This document shows, one piece after another, positions 10,471 through 20,290 of a stretch of DNA of 64,000 nucleotides; position 1 is the stretch's first letter; each line of letters starts with the position of its first letter. A model generated the notes under the pieces. That model saw only the letters and a program-made list of their open reading frames with translations, did no database searches and was not told where the DNA came from. Made by a program: the position numbers and the translations under genes. This DNA comes from Rhodanobacteraceae bacterium (lineage in GTDB: Bacteria > Pseudomonadota > Gammaproteobacteria > Xanthomonadales > Rhodanobacteraceae), in NCBI GenBank assembly GCA_021325475.1, contig JAJPHA010000094.1:1-64000 (forward strand), written 5' to 3'.

Positions 10471-11739
10471 TCAATTGAGCACGATGCGTTGCGCGCCGTT
10501 GAAGGCGTCGGTGCCCGAGATCACGATGCGGTCGCCTTCCTTCACCCCGGCCACGATCTCGACCGCGTTCAGGCTGGTCGCGCCGAGCCGGATCGCGGTG
10601 CGCTCGGCGACGCCATTGCGCACCACGTAGGCGACGCGGCCGCCGCCGGCATCGACGAACGAACCGCGCTCGACCAGCAGCACGTTCGGGCGCTCGTCGA
10701 TCAAAATCCGGGTGGTGAGCTGCTGGCTCTGGCGCAGGCCGGCCGGCTTGTCCGCGCCGAAGCGCACGCGCGCGACGACCTGGCCGTTGACCACTTCCGG
10801 CGACACCGCCGAGACCTCGCCGCGATAGGTCTGGCCGTGATCGAGAATCTCCGCTGGCATGCCGATGGCGAGATCGTGCGCGAACACTTCCGGCACCGGC
10901 AATTCGACCTCGAGCGCCGACAGATCGACGACGGTGAGCAAACCGGTGTTCGCCGCGACGTTGGCGCGCTGCGGCACGAGCAGTTGCCCCACCTGCCCCG
11001 CCACCGGCGCGCGCACCTTGAGCCGATCGACCTGGCGTTGCAGCTCGGCCACCAGCAGCCGCTGCCGCTCGCGCGCCAGGCGTTTGGTCTTGAGCTCGAA
11101 CGCCAGCCGTTCGCCGAGCAGCTTGGCGTCCTGCTCGGCGTGGGCGACGTCGAGCTCCGCCTTGGCCAGCGCATCCTTGGCGCGCAGCACGTTGATCTCG
11201 GCGATCGCGCCGAGGGCGTAGCCGCGCGTGTTGCGCTCGAGATCGCGCACCGCGGTCTGGCGGTCGATGCCGGCCTGGTCGAGCAGTTTCCTCGCCGCCA
11301 GCAGCTTCTGCCGGTTGTCGATGTCGGCGCGCTCGACTTCGAGTTCCAGGCTGTCGAGGGTGGAGCGTTCCTGCGCCAGCTTGTTGGTGAGCTCCGGGCT
11401 GTCCACTTCGGCGAGCACCTCGTCCTGCTCGACCTTGTCGCCGGCGTGCACCAGGAAGGTGACGGTACCGGCGGCGGTGGTGTACAGCGTCGGGCTCGCC
11501 GCCGCGACGACCTTGCCTTGCGCGGAAATGTCGCGCGTGAGCGTGCCGCGTCGGACCTCGGCGATGCGCAGGCCCGCGGCGCTCGCCGAAGCGCCGGCGG
11601 ACAGCAGCCGCGCCAGCGTCGGCAGGCCGGAGACCAGCGCGAGCAGCACGACCGCGCCCGCGGCGCCGGGCACCAGCCAGCGCCGACGCGCCGGTGTGGG
11701 TTCGATGCGGCGGTCTTGGGCGGAGGTGTCGCGGATCAT
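10471..11739 (-). CDS. HlyD/MacA-like periplasmic adaptor (efflux RND/ABC adaptor)
   Basis: TM near N-terminus, coiled-coil and lipoyl-like region (VRAPVAGQVGQLLVPQRANVAANTGLLTVVDLS). Confidence 0.85.
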   Translation of the reverse strand: MIRDTSAQDRRIEPTPARRRWLVPGAAGAVVLLALVSGLPTLARLLSAGASASAAGLRIAEVRRGTLTRDISAQGKVVAAASPTLYTTAAGTVTFLVHAGDKVEQDEVLAEVDSPELTNKLAQERSTLDSLELEVERADIDNRQKLLAARKLLDQAGIDRQTAVRDLERNTRGYALGAIAEINVLRAKDALAKAELDVAHAEQDAKLLGERLAFELKTKRLARERQRLLVAELQRQVDRLKVRAPVAGQVGQLLVPQRANVAANTGLLTVVDLSALEVELPVPEVFAHDLAIGMPAEILDHGQTYRGEVSAVSPEVVNGQVVARVRFGADKPAGLRQSQQLTTRILIDERPNVLLVERGSFVDAGGGRVAYVVRNGVAERTAIRLGATSLNAVEIVAGVKEGDRIVISGTDAFNGAQRIVLN

Positions 11740-11955
11740 CGTCGGCAATTCGCTCGGGTCGCTGGCCGGCGGCATCAGGCAACGTCCATGCCAGCGGCGA
11801 CGAGCGGCGGAAATCCGCGCAGTCATGCGGAATTTCCGTCGTGCGTGCGCGCCGACGCGACCCGCTCCGGTGTCCGGACGAACGCGCGGACAGGACCGGA
11901 CACCGCGCCGTCCGACACTTGCGACCGTTGCCCGTTCGGGTGCATCTAACGGGGC

Positions 11956-12537
11956 GTGACCCGCTCGCCATTCGACCTCGAAGTGCCGCAGAGCCTGATC
12001 GCCCGCGCCCAGACGGGCGAACTCGCCGCGTTCGAGCAGCTCTACCGGTGCTTCGAGCGGCCGGTGTACACGCTCGCCCTGCGCATGCTCGGCGACGCCG
12101 AAGCCGCGCGCGACGTGCTGCACGACGCGATGCTGAAGGCGTTCCAGCGCATCGCCCAGTACCGCGGCGACGCCCCGTTCTGGGCGTGGCTGCGCCAGAT
12201 CGCGCTGAACGAAACGCTGATGCGCCTGCGCAGCCGCCGCGACGATGCCGCCGAGGTGGCGCTCGATGCGCTCCGCGACGAGGCGCCGGCGCCTTGGGTG
12301 ATCGCCGACGCCGCGGGCCTCGAGCGCGCGCTCGCCACGCTGCCGGCGACGACGCGCAGCGTGCTGTGGCTGTATCACGTCGAGGGCTATTCGCATCCCG
12401 AGATCGCCGAACGGATGGGCAAGAGCGTGAGTTTCTCCAAATCGCAGCTCGCGCGCGGCACCGCCCGTCTGCGCGCGCTGCTCGATCCGACCGTGGAGTC
12501 CATGCCATGTCTGCAAGCCAACCCGCAACCCGGCTGA
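11956..12537 (+). CDS. ECF-type RNA polymerase sigma factor
   Basis: FEQLYRCFERPVYTLALRMLGDAEAARDVLHDAMLKAF; SVLWLYHVEGYSHPEIAERMGKSVSFSKSQLARG. Confidence 0.93.
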   Translation: MTRSPFDLEVPQSLIARAQTGELAAFEQLYRCFERPVYTLALRMLGDAEAARDVLHDAMLKAFQRIAQYRGDAPFWAWLRQIALNETLMRLRSRRDDAAEVALDALRDEAPAPWVIADAAGLERALATLPATTRSVLWLYHVEGYSHPEIAERMGKSVSFSKSQLARGTARLRALLDPTVESMPCLQANPQPG

Positions 12538-13160
12538 CCTTGCCGGAGGCACTGCGCGCGTTGCCGCTCGTCCGGCCCGAGCGCGAGGTCTGGAACGAGC
12601 TCGCCGCGCGGCTGCAAGCCGAGGCGCGGTCTGCGCCGCCGGCCGCACGCATCGCGCGTCGGCGCCGGTTGCGCTACGTCGTGCCGGCCGCGCTGGCCGC
12701 CGGTGTCGCGCTGGTCGCGTTCGAGGCGCACCGCGCACCGGCGCCGCCGACCGCGCCTGCGACCGTCGCCGCCCCCGCAGCATCTCCTTCTACGGGCGGC
12801 GCGATGGCGGCGCACGATGCGAACAATGCAGCAAATGCAACAAATGCCACAAATCAGCCAAACGATACTGCGGCACGGATCGCCGCGCTCGAGCAGCGGT
12901 CGGATGCGCTCGAGCGCTGGCTGCAAGAAACCGGCGCCGCCGCGCCGCTGTCCGGGCAAGACCTCGCCGCCGCCGCGGAGATCGAGAATCTCATCGGCGT
13001 CGTCGATGTCGCCCTGGCTGCGCCGCAGGCGCAGCAGACCGAGGCGCTGTGGCGGCGGCGCGTGGATCTGCTCGAGGACCTCACCGCACTGCGTTACTCG
13101 AGCTACCGCCTCGCGGCAACGTCGGCCGCCGGCGCCGCCAACGACCATTTCATCGACTGA
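12507..13160 (+). CDS. Membrane-anchored protein, possible anti-sigma-like regulator
   Basis: Overlaps sigma gene end; one TM (YVVPAALAAGVALVAF); Asn/Ala/Thr linker. Confidence 0.65.
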   Translation: MSASQPATRLTLPEALRALPLVRPEREVWNELAARLQAEARSAPPAARIARRRRLRYVVPAALAAGVALVAFEAHRAPAPPTAPATVAAPAASPSTGGAMAAHDANNAANATNATNQPNDTAARIAALEQRSDALERWLQETGAAAPLSGQDLAAAAEIENLIGVVDVALAAPQAQQTEALWRRRVDLLEDLTALRYSSYRLAATSAAGAANDHFID

Positions 13161-13265
13161 GGGCATCTCCGAACAAACGAAAAGGACGTGGCCTTGGCTG
13201 CTTGAGCCCCCTGGAGTCAAGGGGGCGATCAAACCCTTGCTGCGCAAGGGCTTGATGGGGGTTGT
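13158..13265 (+). repeat. Dispersed stop-codon-associated repeat, copy 2, with hairpins
   Basis: TGAGGGCATCTCCGAACAAACGAAAAGGACGTGGCCTTGG...GCCCCCTGGAGTCAAGGGGGC plus ATCAAACCCTTG-ctgcg-CAAGGGCTTGAT; matches copy 1. Confidence 0.7.
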
Positions 13266-13332
13266 GGAGGTGCGGCGCGGCCGTCGAAGACACGAACATG
13301 GGAACTCGATCAGACCTTCCTGAGGTGTACCT

Positions 13333-14409
13333 ATGAACCGAACCATCGTCATCGTCGCCGCCGGCGCCCTGCTGTGCGCCGCCGCGGGCAGCACGGCCGC
13401 CGCCGAATCGCCGGCGCCGGTCGCCGACCAGAACACCGCCGCGCCGCCCGATCTCGAGCATGCGCGCCGCGAACTCGAGCAGTTGCGCGAGCAGATGCGC
13501 GACCTGTCGCGCAAGATGGCCGAGCTCTCGCTCCAGCTCGGCGACGTCGGCCCACGCGCCTATGCCTTCCGCTATCTCGGCGATCCCGAGCGCGGCATGA
13601 TCGGCGTCGTCCTCGCGCCGGACAAGGACGGCCTGCGGGTCAAGGCGGTGACGCCGGGCGGTCCGGCCGACAAGGCCGGCATCCGCAACGGCGACGTGAT
13701 CGTCGCCGTCGACGGCAAGCCGCCCGCGCGCGAGCCGCGCGAATCCGGCGGGCTCGGCGATCTCAAGGTCGGGCAGAGCCTGAACCTGCGCGTGCGGCGC
13801 GACGGCACGACCCGCGACCTCACGCTCAAGGCCGAACGCCGCGAGCCGTACAACTTCGCGTTCGCCTTCGGCGACGACGGCGAGCGCGGCTGGCTGCCGC
13901 CGGATTTCGACCGGCGCGTCGGCGAGCGGGTGCGCGAGGCGACGCGCGCCGCGCTCGCGGCGATCAGGACCGGCGAACACGCGTCGCATGCGCTGCACGT
14001 GCGGATGCCGTGGTCGGGGCTCAGCCTGGTCGAGCTCAATCCCGATCTCGGCGTCTACTTCGGCACCGACAAGGGCGTGCTGGTGATTTCCGCCGACGCC
14101 GAGGGGTTCAAGGACCTCAAACCCGGCGACGTCATCACCGCCGTCGGCGGCGAGAAGGTGGAACGGCCGGAAGACGCACTGCGCCTGCTCGGTGCGGAAC
14201 CCGGCGGGCGCGAGGTCAAGGTCGAGGTGCTGCGCCGGCACCAGCCGCTGCACCTGAGCCTCCGCGCGCCGGAGTATAAAGGTATATTCGTGCCGCCACC
14301 GCCCGTGCCACCCGCGCCGCCCGCGCCACCCGTTCCACCGACGCCCGCCGCGCCGCCTGCGCCACCGGCACCCCCCACGCCGCCGCACGACTCCGGCGAC
14401 GAAACCTAG
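13333..14409 (+). CDS. Double-PDZ-domain secreted protein with Pro-rich C-terminus
   Basis: Signal peptide; two PDZ-like segments (MIGVVLAPDKDGLRVKAVTPGGPADKAGIRNGDVIVAVDGK; GVLVISADAEGFKDLKPGDVITAVGGEKV). Confidence 0.85.
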   Translation: MNRTIVIVAAGALLCAAAGSTAAAESPAPVADQNTAAPPDLEHARRELEQLREQMRDLSRKMAELSLQLGDVGPRAYAFRYLGDPERGMIGVVLAPDKDGLRVKAVTPGGPADKAGIRNGDVIVAVDGKPPAREPRESGGLGDLKVGQSLNLRVRRDGTTRDLTLKAERREPYNFAFAFGDDGERGWLPPDFDRRVGERVREATRAALAAIRTGEHASHALHVRMPWSGLSLVELNPDLGVYFGTDKGVLVISADAEGFKDLKPGDVITAVGGEKVERPEDALRLLGAEPGGREVKVEVLRRHQPLHLSLRAPEYKGIFVPPPPVPPAPPAPPVPPTPAAPPAPPAPPTPPHDSGDET

Positions 14410-14573
14410 CACCCGTCTCACGTTCGCAAGCGGTTCGCATTGGCGCACATCGAAGGGCTCGGGGCAAACGCCGGGTCCCCGGTGCAACCGCCACGCGCGG
14501 CGTTACACTTGCCGCATCCCGCGCAAGGAATTCCGTCGATGCGGTATCGATTCGCCGGCGCCGACGGCGCCGC

Positions 14574-15131
14574 ATGAGCACGTTCCTGCTGGCCACCGCC
14601 ACCGTCACGCTCGCCGAACTCGGCGACAAGACGCAACTGCTGGCGCTGATTCTCGCCGCCAAGTACCGGCGCCCGTGGCCGATCGCGCTCGGCATCCTCG
14701 TCGCCACCCTGGTCAATCACACCCTGGCCGGCGCGGTCGGCGCGCTGGTCGCACAGTGGCTGGCGCCGCAGACGCTGCGCGTGCTCGTCGCGCTCGGTTT
14801 TCTCGCCATCGCCGCGTGGACCCTGATTCCCGATCGCGTCGATCAGGGTGACGCTGCGCGCGGCGCCGGCCACGGCGTGTTCGTGGCCACCGTCATCAGC
14901 TTCTTTCTCGCCGAGATGGGCGACAAGACCCAGATCGCCACCGCCGTGATCGCGGCCGAGTATTCGCCGCTGTGGCAGGTCGTCGCCGGCACCACGCTCG
15001 GCATGCTGCTCGCCGACGTGCCGATGGTCTGGCTTGGCGCGCGTTTCGCCCAGCGCCTGCCGCTCGCCGCCACGCGCCTCGTCGCCGCGCTGCTGTTCGC
15101 CGCGCTGGGGTTGTGGATTTTGGTGGGGTGA
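14574..15131 (+). CDS. TMEM165/GDT1 (UPF0016) family membrane protein
   Basis: Two ExGDKTQ motifs (ELGDKTQLLALIL and EMGDKTQIATAVI). Confidence 0.94.
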   Translation: MSTFLLATATVTLAELGDKTQLLALILAAKYRRPWPIALGILVATLVNHTLAGAVGALVAQWLAPQTLRVLVALGFLAIAAWTLIPDRVDQGDAARGAGHGVFVATVISFFLAEMGDKTQIATAVIAAEYSPLWQVVAGTTLGMLLADVPMVWLGARFAQRLPLAATRLVAALLFAALGLWILVG

Positions 15132-15137
15132 GGAAAG

Positions 15138-15238
15138 CGGGAGTAGGGAGTGGGAAGTGGACAGAGCTTTACAGCCCTCAGCCCTCGGCCCTCAGCCCTT
15201 GTTTCCGATTCCCGGAAGCTCATCCCACTCCCCACTCA
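15138..15238. repeat. 7-bp-period composite array (element A) filling a convergent intergenic gap
   Basis: gggagtagggagtgggaagtgg-acagagctttaca-gccctcagccctcggccctcagccctt-...-catcccactccccactca. Confidence 0.85.
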
Positions 15239-16585
15239 CGACATCGTCGCGAACAGCGCGCCCTGCGCCGCGACGACCGCATCGCGACCGGCCTCCTTCG
15301 CGCGGTACAGGGCCTGGTCGCAGCGCTTGAGGCAGGCATCGAGACTCTCGCCGCCGACGAGTTCGGCCACGCCGAAGCTCGCCGTCACTTGAGCGATGCG
15401 GTCGATGCGCAACGCCGCCACCTCGCGGCGCAATTCCTCGGCGCGCTTGCACGCCGCGGCCAGCCGCACGCCCGGCAGCAGCACGAGAAATTCCTCGCCG
15501 CCCCAACGCGCCACGCAGTGCGCCTGCGCGCCGCCGCACAGATCGCGCAGACGCGCCGCCACGGTCGTCAACACGCGGTCGCCGGCGGAGTGGCCGTAGC
15601 GGTCGTTGAGCTGCTTGAAGTGATCGAGATCGACCAGGATGATCGAGAGCCCCGGCTCGCCGGGTTTCAGGCGCTGCGCGGCCTGCTCGAGCATCTCCAT
15701 CTGCGCGCGGCGGTTGAGCAGGCCGGTGAGCGGATCGGTCATCGCCGCCTCGGCGAGCAAGGCTTCGACGTGCAGGCGCTGCTCGATTTCCGCCTTCAGC
15801 TTGGCGTTGGCGGCCTCCAGTTCGGCGGTGCGTTCGCGCACGCGCGATTCCAGGCTGGCGTTGGCTTCGCGCAGCGCCGCTGCGGCCTGCTCGCGACTGG
15901 CCGCGGCGTGGCGCAGGCGCCCGGCCATGGCGTCGAACTCGCGGGCGAGATCGTCGAGTTCGTCGTGCGGGCCGGGCCGGCGCGGCGGCAGCGGCTCGCC
16001 GTTCGCCAGCGCGCGACAGCGCGCGGTGAGATCGGTGATGCGGGCGATGATGCGCCCGGCGAGATGGCGGCTCAGCAGCAGCGCCACGAGCACGCAGACC
16101 AGGAAGGCGAGCGCGGCGCTCAGTCGCAAAATATACAATTTCTCGCCGACCTCGCCGCGCCGCATGGCGAGATCGACGGCGTAGCCCGCGCCGCCCGGCA
16201 GCGGCGCCAGCGCGCCGAGATCGCCGGCCCGCGCGGCCGGCGCGGCGTCCGTGGCGGAGCTCGCGACGACGACGCGCGCGCCGTCGCGTTCGCGCACCAC
16301 GTCGATGTGGTCGATGTCGGCGTGGTTGCGTGCCTCGTTGGCGAGCGCCGCGGCGAGCGCGGCGCGTGCCGTGGCATCGCCGTCGGCCGCCGCCACCAGG
16401 TGCGGATCGAGCGCGCGGGCGACGCCGCCGGCGGTCTCGGCGAGCTGGATGCGCAGGCGCTCGATCAACTGCCGTTCGGCGCTCGCATAGACGAACGCGC
16501 CGAACGCGCCGGCCAGCACGACCACCGCGAACAGATGACTGATCAACAGGCGCTGCCGGATCCCTAGCGCCACGGCTTCCCCCAC
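15236..16585 (-). CDS. Membrane diguanylate cyclase (GGDEF domain with HAMP)
   Basis: TDPLTGLLNRRAQ, DLDHFKQLNDRYGHSAGDRVL, RWGGEEFLVLL; likely GTG start. Confidence 0.9.
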   Translation of the reverse strand: MGEAVALGIRQRLLISHLFAVVVLAGAFGAFVYASAERQLIERLRIQLAETAGGVARALDPHLVAAADGDATARAALAAALANEARNHADIDHIDVVRERDGARVVVASSATDAAPAARAGDLGALAPLPGGAGYAVDLAMRRGEVGEKLYILRLSAALAFLVCVLVALLLSRHLAGRIIARITDLTARCRALANGEPLPPRRPGPHDELDDLAREFDAMAGRLRHAAASREQAAAALREANASLESRVRERTAELEAANAKLKAEIEQRLHVEALLAEAAMTDPLTGLLNRRAQMEMLEQAAQRLKPGEPGLSIILVDLDHFKQLNDRYGHSAGDRVLTTVAARLRDLCGGAQAHCVARWGGEEFLVLLPGVRLAAACKRAEELRREVAALRIDRIAQVTASFGVAELVGGESLDACLKRCDQALYRAKEAGRDAVVAAQGALFATMS

Positions 16586-16687
16586 ACGCAGCTCACCAGA
16601 GTCTAACAGCCCCGCGGCTTGCGCGCGCGGGCGCGGCTGCACTACGCTCGCCGCCGGTCCGCGCCGACCGATCCGGGGAACGCTCGC

Positions 16688-17971
16688 ATGAGCCTGAAGC
16701 TGCGCCTGATCGTGATGAACTTTCTCCAGTTCTTCGTCTGGGGCGCGTGGCTGCTGACGATCGGCGCGTACTGGTTCCAGAACCGCCACTGGTCCGGCAC
16801 CGGTTTCGGCGCAATCTTCTCGACCATGGGACTGGCCTCGCTGGTGATGCCGGCGCTGGCCGGCGTCGTCGCCGATCGCTTCGTCCCGGCGCAGATCCTC
16901 TACGGCCTGCTGCACATCGCCGGCGCCGTGGCGCTGTTCTGCGTGCCGCTGATCGACGATCCGGCGACGCTGTTCTGGCTGATGCTGGTCAACATGCTGT
17001 GCTACATGCCGACCATCGCGCTGGCGATCGCGGTCAGCTACCACGCGCTCAAGCGCGCGGACCTCGACGTGGTGCGCGACTATCCGCCGATCCGGGTGTG
17101 GGGCACGATCGGCTTCATCGCCGCGACCTGGACCACGAGCCTGCTGCACCTCGAGACCTCGCCCGGCCAGTTCCGCGTCGCCGCCGCCGCGGCGCTCGCG
17201 CTCGGCCTGTACGCCTTCACCCTGCCGCCGTGCCCGCCGGGGCTGCGCGGCGGCGAACGCCGCTCGCTGCTCGACGCGCTCGGGCTCACCGCCTTCGGCC
17301 TGTTCCGCGACCGTGCGCTCGCGGTGTTCCTGTTCTTCGCCATGCTGCTCGGCGCGGCGTTGCAGCTCACCAACGCCTACGGCGACACGTTCCTGCACGA
17401 TTTCGGCAAAGTGGAAATGTATAAAAATCTCCTCGCCGTGCGCTATCCGGCGATCATCATCTCGATCTCGCAGATCTCCGAAACCGTGTTCATCCTCACC
17501 ATTCCGTTCTTCCTGCGCCGCTTCGGCATCAAGGCGGTGATGACGATGAGCATGCTCGCCTGGTTCCTGCGCTTCGGCCTGTTCGCCTATGGCGATCCGG
17601 CCGGACGGCTGTGGATGATCGTGCTGTCCTGCGTGGTCTACGGCATGGCGTTCGATTTCTTCAACATCTCCGGCTCGCTGTTCATGGAACAGCAGGTCGA
17701 TGCGCGGATCCGCGCCAGCGCGCAGGGCCTGTTCATGCTGATGACCAACGGCGTCGGCGCGGTGCTCGGCTCGGCGACCAGCGGCGTGCTGATCGATCGC
17801 TTCTTCACCGCCGCCGACGGTGCCAAGGACTGGCGCGGCATCTGGCTGAGCTTCGCGCTGTACGCGCTCGCCACCGCGATCCTGTTCGTGCCGTTGTTCA
17901 AGCACCGGCACGATCCGCCCACGCGGGCGGCCGCACGTCGAGCCGCAGGTGGGGGCGTAGGCGAGGGCTGA
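16688..17971 (+). CDS. NupG-family nucleoside MFS transporter
   Basis: MSLKLRLIVMNFLQFFVWGAWLLTIGAYWF start and conserved MFS TM pattern. Confidence 0.88.
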   Translation: MSLKLRLIVMNFLQFFVWGAWLLTIGAYWFQNRHWSGTGFGAIFSTMGLASLVMPALAGVVADRFVPAQILYGLLHIAGAVALFCVPLIDDPATLFWLMLVNMLCYMPTIALAIAVSYHALKRADLDVVRDYPPIRVWGTIGFIAATWTTSLLHLETSPGQFRVAAAAALALGLYAFTLPPCPPGLRGGERRSLLDALGLTAFGLFRDRALAVFLFFAMLLGAALQLTNAYGDTFLHDFGKVEMYKNLLAVRYPAIIISISQISETVFILTIPFFLRRFGIKAVMTMSMLAWFLRFGLFAYGDPAGRLWMIVLSCVVYGMAFDFFNISGSLFMEQQVDARIRASAQGLFMLMTNGVGAVLGSATSGVLIDRFFTAADGAKDWRGIWLSFALYALATAILFVPLFKHRHDPPTRAAARRAAGGGVGEG

Positions 17972-18038
17972 GGGCCGAGAGCTGAGGGCTGAGGGCTGAG
18001 GGCTGAGTGGCTCTTCCCGCTCACCGCTCACCGCTCAC
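17962..18038. repeat. 7-bp-period composite array (element B)
   Basis: (gggctga)n at 17965-18007, linker, then cgctcac x3 at 18018-18038; the first heptamer supplies the MFS stop codon. Confidence 0.88.
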
Positions 18039-18092
18039 GCACGAAAGCCCGGAGTAGAATCCCGCACCGGTTGCCACCACGCGAGTTCCTGC

Positions 18093-19103
18093 ATGCCCTC
18101 TGCCCCCAGCCCTCCGCCCTCGGCCCTCGGCCCTCGACCCTCCGTCATCGTCGTCGGCAGTTACGTCCAGGACCAGGCCTGGTTCGTCGAACGGTTTCCG
18201 CGCCCCGGCGAGACCGTGCGCGCGCATCGCTACAACACCGGTCCGGGCGGCAAGGGTTTCAATCAGGCCGTCGCGTGCGCGCGCCAGGGTGTGGCCACCG
18301 CGTTCGTCGGCGCGCTCGGCCGCGACACGTTCGCGCAGTTCGCCCAGGACTTCGCCCGCGCGGAGGGCATGCCGTGCCGCTGGCAGATCCGCGACGACGT
18401 GCCGACGGCGACGTCCAGCATCACGGTCAACGCCAGGGCGGAAAACCAGATCGCGATGATCTTCGGCGCGAACGAGCAGCTCGACGCGGAGTTCGTGCGC
18501 GCGCAGGACGATCTGTTCACCGGCGCGCGGGCGCTGCTGATCCAGCTCGAGAACAACCTCGACGCGCTGCACGCGGCGCTCGCGCTGGGCACGCGGCACC
18601 GGCTCACGCGCATCCTCAACCCGGCGCCGGTGCACGCCGATCTCGGCGCCGACCTGCTGCGCAGCGCCGACATCCTCACGCCGAACGAAACCGAGTTCTC
18701 GCTGCTGCTCGAACGCTTCGCCGATGCGCAGGTGGATCCGGCCGCGCTCGCGCAGTGCGACGACGCCGCGCTGCACGCGCTCTCGCGCAAGCTCACCGCG
18801 GGCACCGTCGTCGTCACCCTCGGCTCGCGCGGCTGTTTCGTGTCGCACGGCAGCGAGCGCCGCGGCGACGCCGAGCCGTGCTATCGGCTGCCGCCGGAGC
18901 CGGTCAAGCCGATCGACACCACCGGCGCCGGCGACGCCTTCAGCGGCGCGTTGGTCGCGGGGCTGGTGCGCTTCGCCGACGCGCCGTTCCGCCGCGCCGT
19001 GGTTCACGCCAATCGCGCCGCGGCGATCTCGACCGAGACCGTCGGCACCGCGCCGGCGATGCCGACGTTCGAGGCGGTGATTGCGCGCTTCGGCGCGACC
19101 TGA
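18093..19103 (+). CDS. Ribokinase / PfkB-family carbohydrate kinase
   Basis: GGKGFNQAVACARQG; DTTGAGDAFSGALVAGL; N-terminus translated from repeat sequence. Confidence 0.92.
   Translation: MPSAPSPPPSALGPRPSVIVVGSYVQDQAWFVERFPRPGETVRAHRYNTGPGGKGFNQAVACARQGVATAFVGALGRDTFAQFAQDFARAEGMPCRWQIRDDVPTATSSITVNARAENQIAMIFGANEQLDAEFVRAQDDLFTGARALLIQLENNLDALHAALALGTRHRLTRILNPAPVHADLGADLLRSADILTPNETEFSLLLERFADAQVDPAALAQCDDAALHALSRKLTAGTVVVTLGSRGCFVSHGSERRGDAEPCYRLPPEPVKPIDTTGAGDAFSGALVAGLVRFADAPFRRAVVHANRAAAISTETVGTAPAMPTFEAVIARFGAT
18099..18145 (+). repeat. 7-bp-period array (ccctcgg/ccctccg) inside the 5' end of the PfkB-family gene
   Basis: gccctctgcccccagccctccgccctcggccctcggccctcgaccctccg. Confidence 0.8.
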
Positions 19104-19134
19104 CGACGCGCGCGTGGGTCCTCCCCTTCCCGCC

Positions 19135-20184
19135 GTGCAGATCGGCCCCTACCGGATCGACCCGCCGGTGGCGCTCGCGCCGATGGCCGGGGTCACCGAC
19201 AAGCCGTTCCGCCAGTTGTGCAAGCGGCTCGGCGCCGGCCTGGCGGTGTCGGAGATGACCACCGCCGATCCGCGCCTGTGGCACACGCGCAAGTCGCGCC
19301 AGCGCATGGATCACGCCGGCGAGCCGGCGCCGGTCAGCGTGCAGATCGCCGGCCACGATCCGGCGATGCTCGCCGAGGCGGCGCGCCACAACGCGGCGCA
19401 GGGTGCGCAGATCATCGACATCAACATGGGCTGCCCGGCGAAAAAAGTGTGCAATGTATACGCCGGCAGCGCGCTGCTCCGCGACGAGCCGCTGGTGGCG
19501 CGCATCCTCGCCGCGGTGGTCGCCGCGGTGGACGTGCCGGTGACGCTCAAGATCCGCACCGGCTGGGACCGCGCCCACCGCAACGGCGTGCGCATCGCGC
19601 GCCTCGCCGAGGACAGCGGCATCGCCGCGCTCGCCGTGCACGGCCGCACCCGCGCCGACCTGTACGAAGGCGCGGCCGAATACGACACCATCGCCGCGAT
19701 CAAGGCGGCGGTGCGCATCCCGGTGTTCGCCAACGGCGACATCGACTCGCCGCGCAAGGCGAAATTCGTGCTCGACTACACGCGCGCCGACGGCCTGCTG
19801 ATCGGCCGCGCGGCGCAGGGACGGCCGTGGATCTTCCGCGAGATCGCGCACTACCTCGCGACCGGCGAATCCCTGCCCGAGCCCGCTCCGGCCGAGGTGT
19901 GCGAGATTCTCTGCGGCCACCTCGAGGCGCTGTATGCGTTCCACGGCGAGGTGCAGGGCGTGCGCATCGCGCGCAAGCACCTCGGCTGGTACCTGCGCGG
20001 CGTCGAAACCGGCGACGCGGACGGCGGCGAGGCGCGCGCGGCGGCCGGCGCATCGCACGGCGACCGGCCGGAACCCACGGCGTTCCGCGCCCTGGTCAAT
20101 CGCGCGGAATCGGCCGCCGAGCAACTGCGCCTGACGCGCGCGCACTTCGCCGCGCTGGCGGCCGGACTGGCGCGCGCCGCCTAG
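19135..20184 (+). CDS. dusB: tRNA dihydrouridine synthase B
   Basis: [44 protein letters not shown]. Confidence 0.93.
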   Translation: MQIGPYRIDPPVALAPMAGVTDKPFRQLCKRLGAGLAVSEMTTADPRLWHTRKSRQRMDHAGEPAPVSVQIAGHDPAMLAEAARHNAAQGAQIIDINMGCPAKKVCNVYAGSALLRDEPLVARILAAVVAAVDVPVTLKIRTGWDRAHRNGVRIARLAEDSGIAALAVHGRTRADLYEGAAEYDTIAAIKAAVRIPVFANGDIDSPRKAKFVLDYTRADGLLIGRAAQGRPWIFREIAHYLATGESLPEPAPAEVCEILCGHLEALYAFHGEVQGVRIARKHLGWYLRGVETGDADGGEARAAAGASHGDRPEPTAFRALVNRAESAAEQLRLTRAHFAALAAGLARAA

Positions 20185-20290
20185 CCGTCTAGCCGTCCAA
20201 ACCGGCGCGCGCCGCGCGCCGGCTGCAAAGCCGCGGCATCCGGTGTATCATCCGCCGCCTTTTCTCGATTGTGAGCGCCAGGTTCCCGCG

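Noticed and set aside
7704-10478. 924-aa plus-strand ORF across the ABC genes
   Set aside because: Antisense to three well-supported ABC transporter genes; low-complexity His/Arg/Ala composition.
20202-20222. Palindrome CCGGCGCGC-gcc-GCGCGCCGG upstream of metK as a terminator or operator
   Set aside because: No T-tract follows, and such GC palindromes arise easily in this composition; not enough support.
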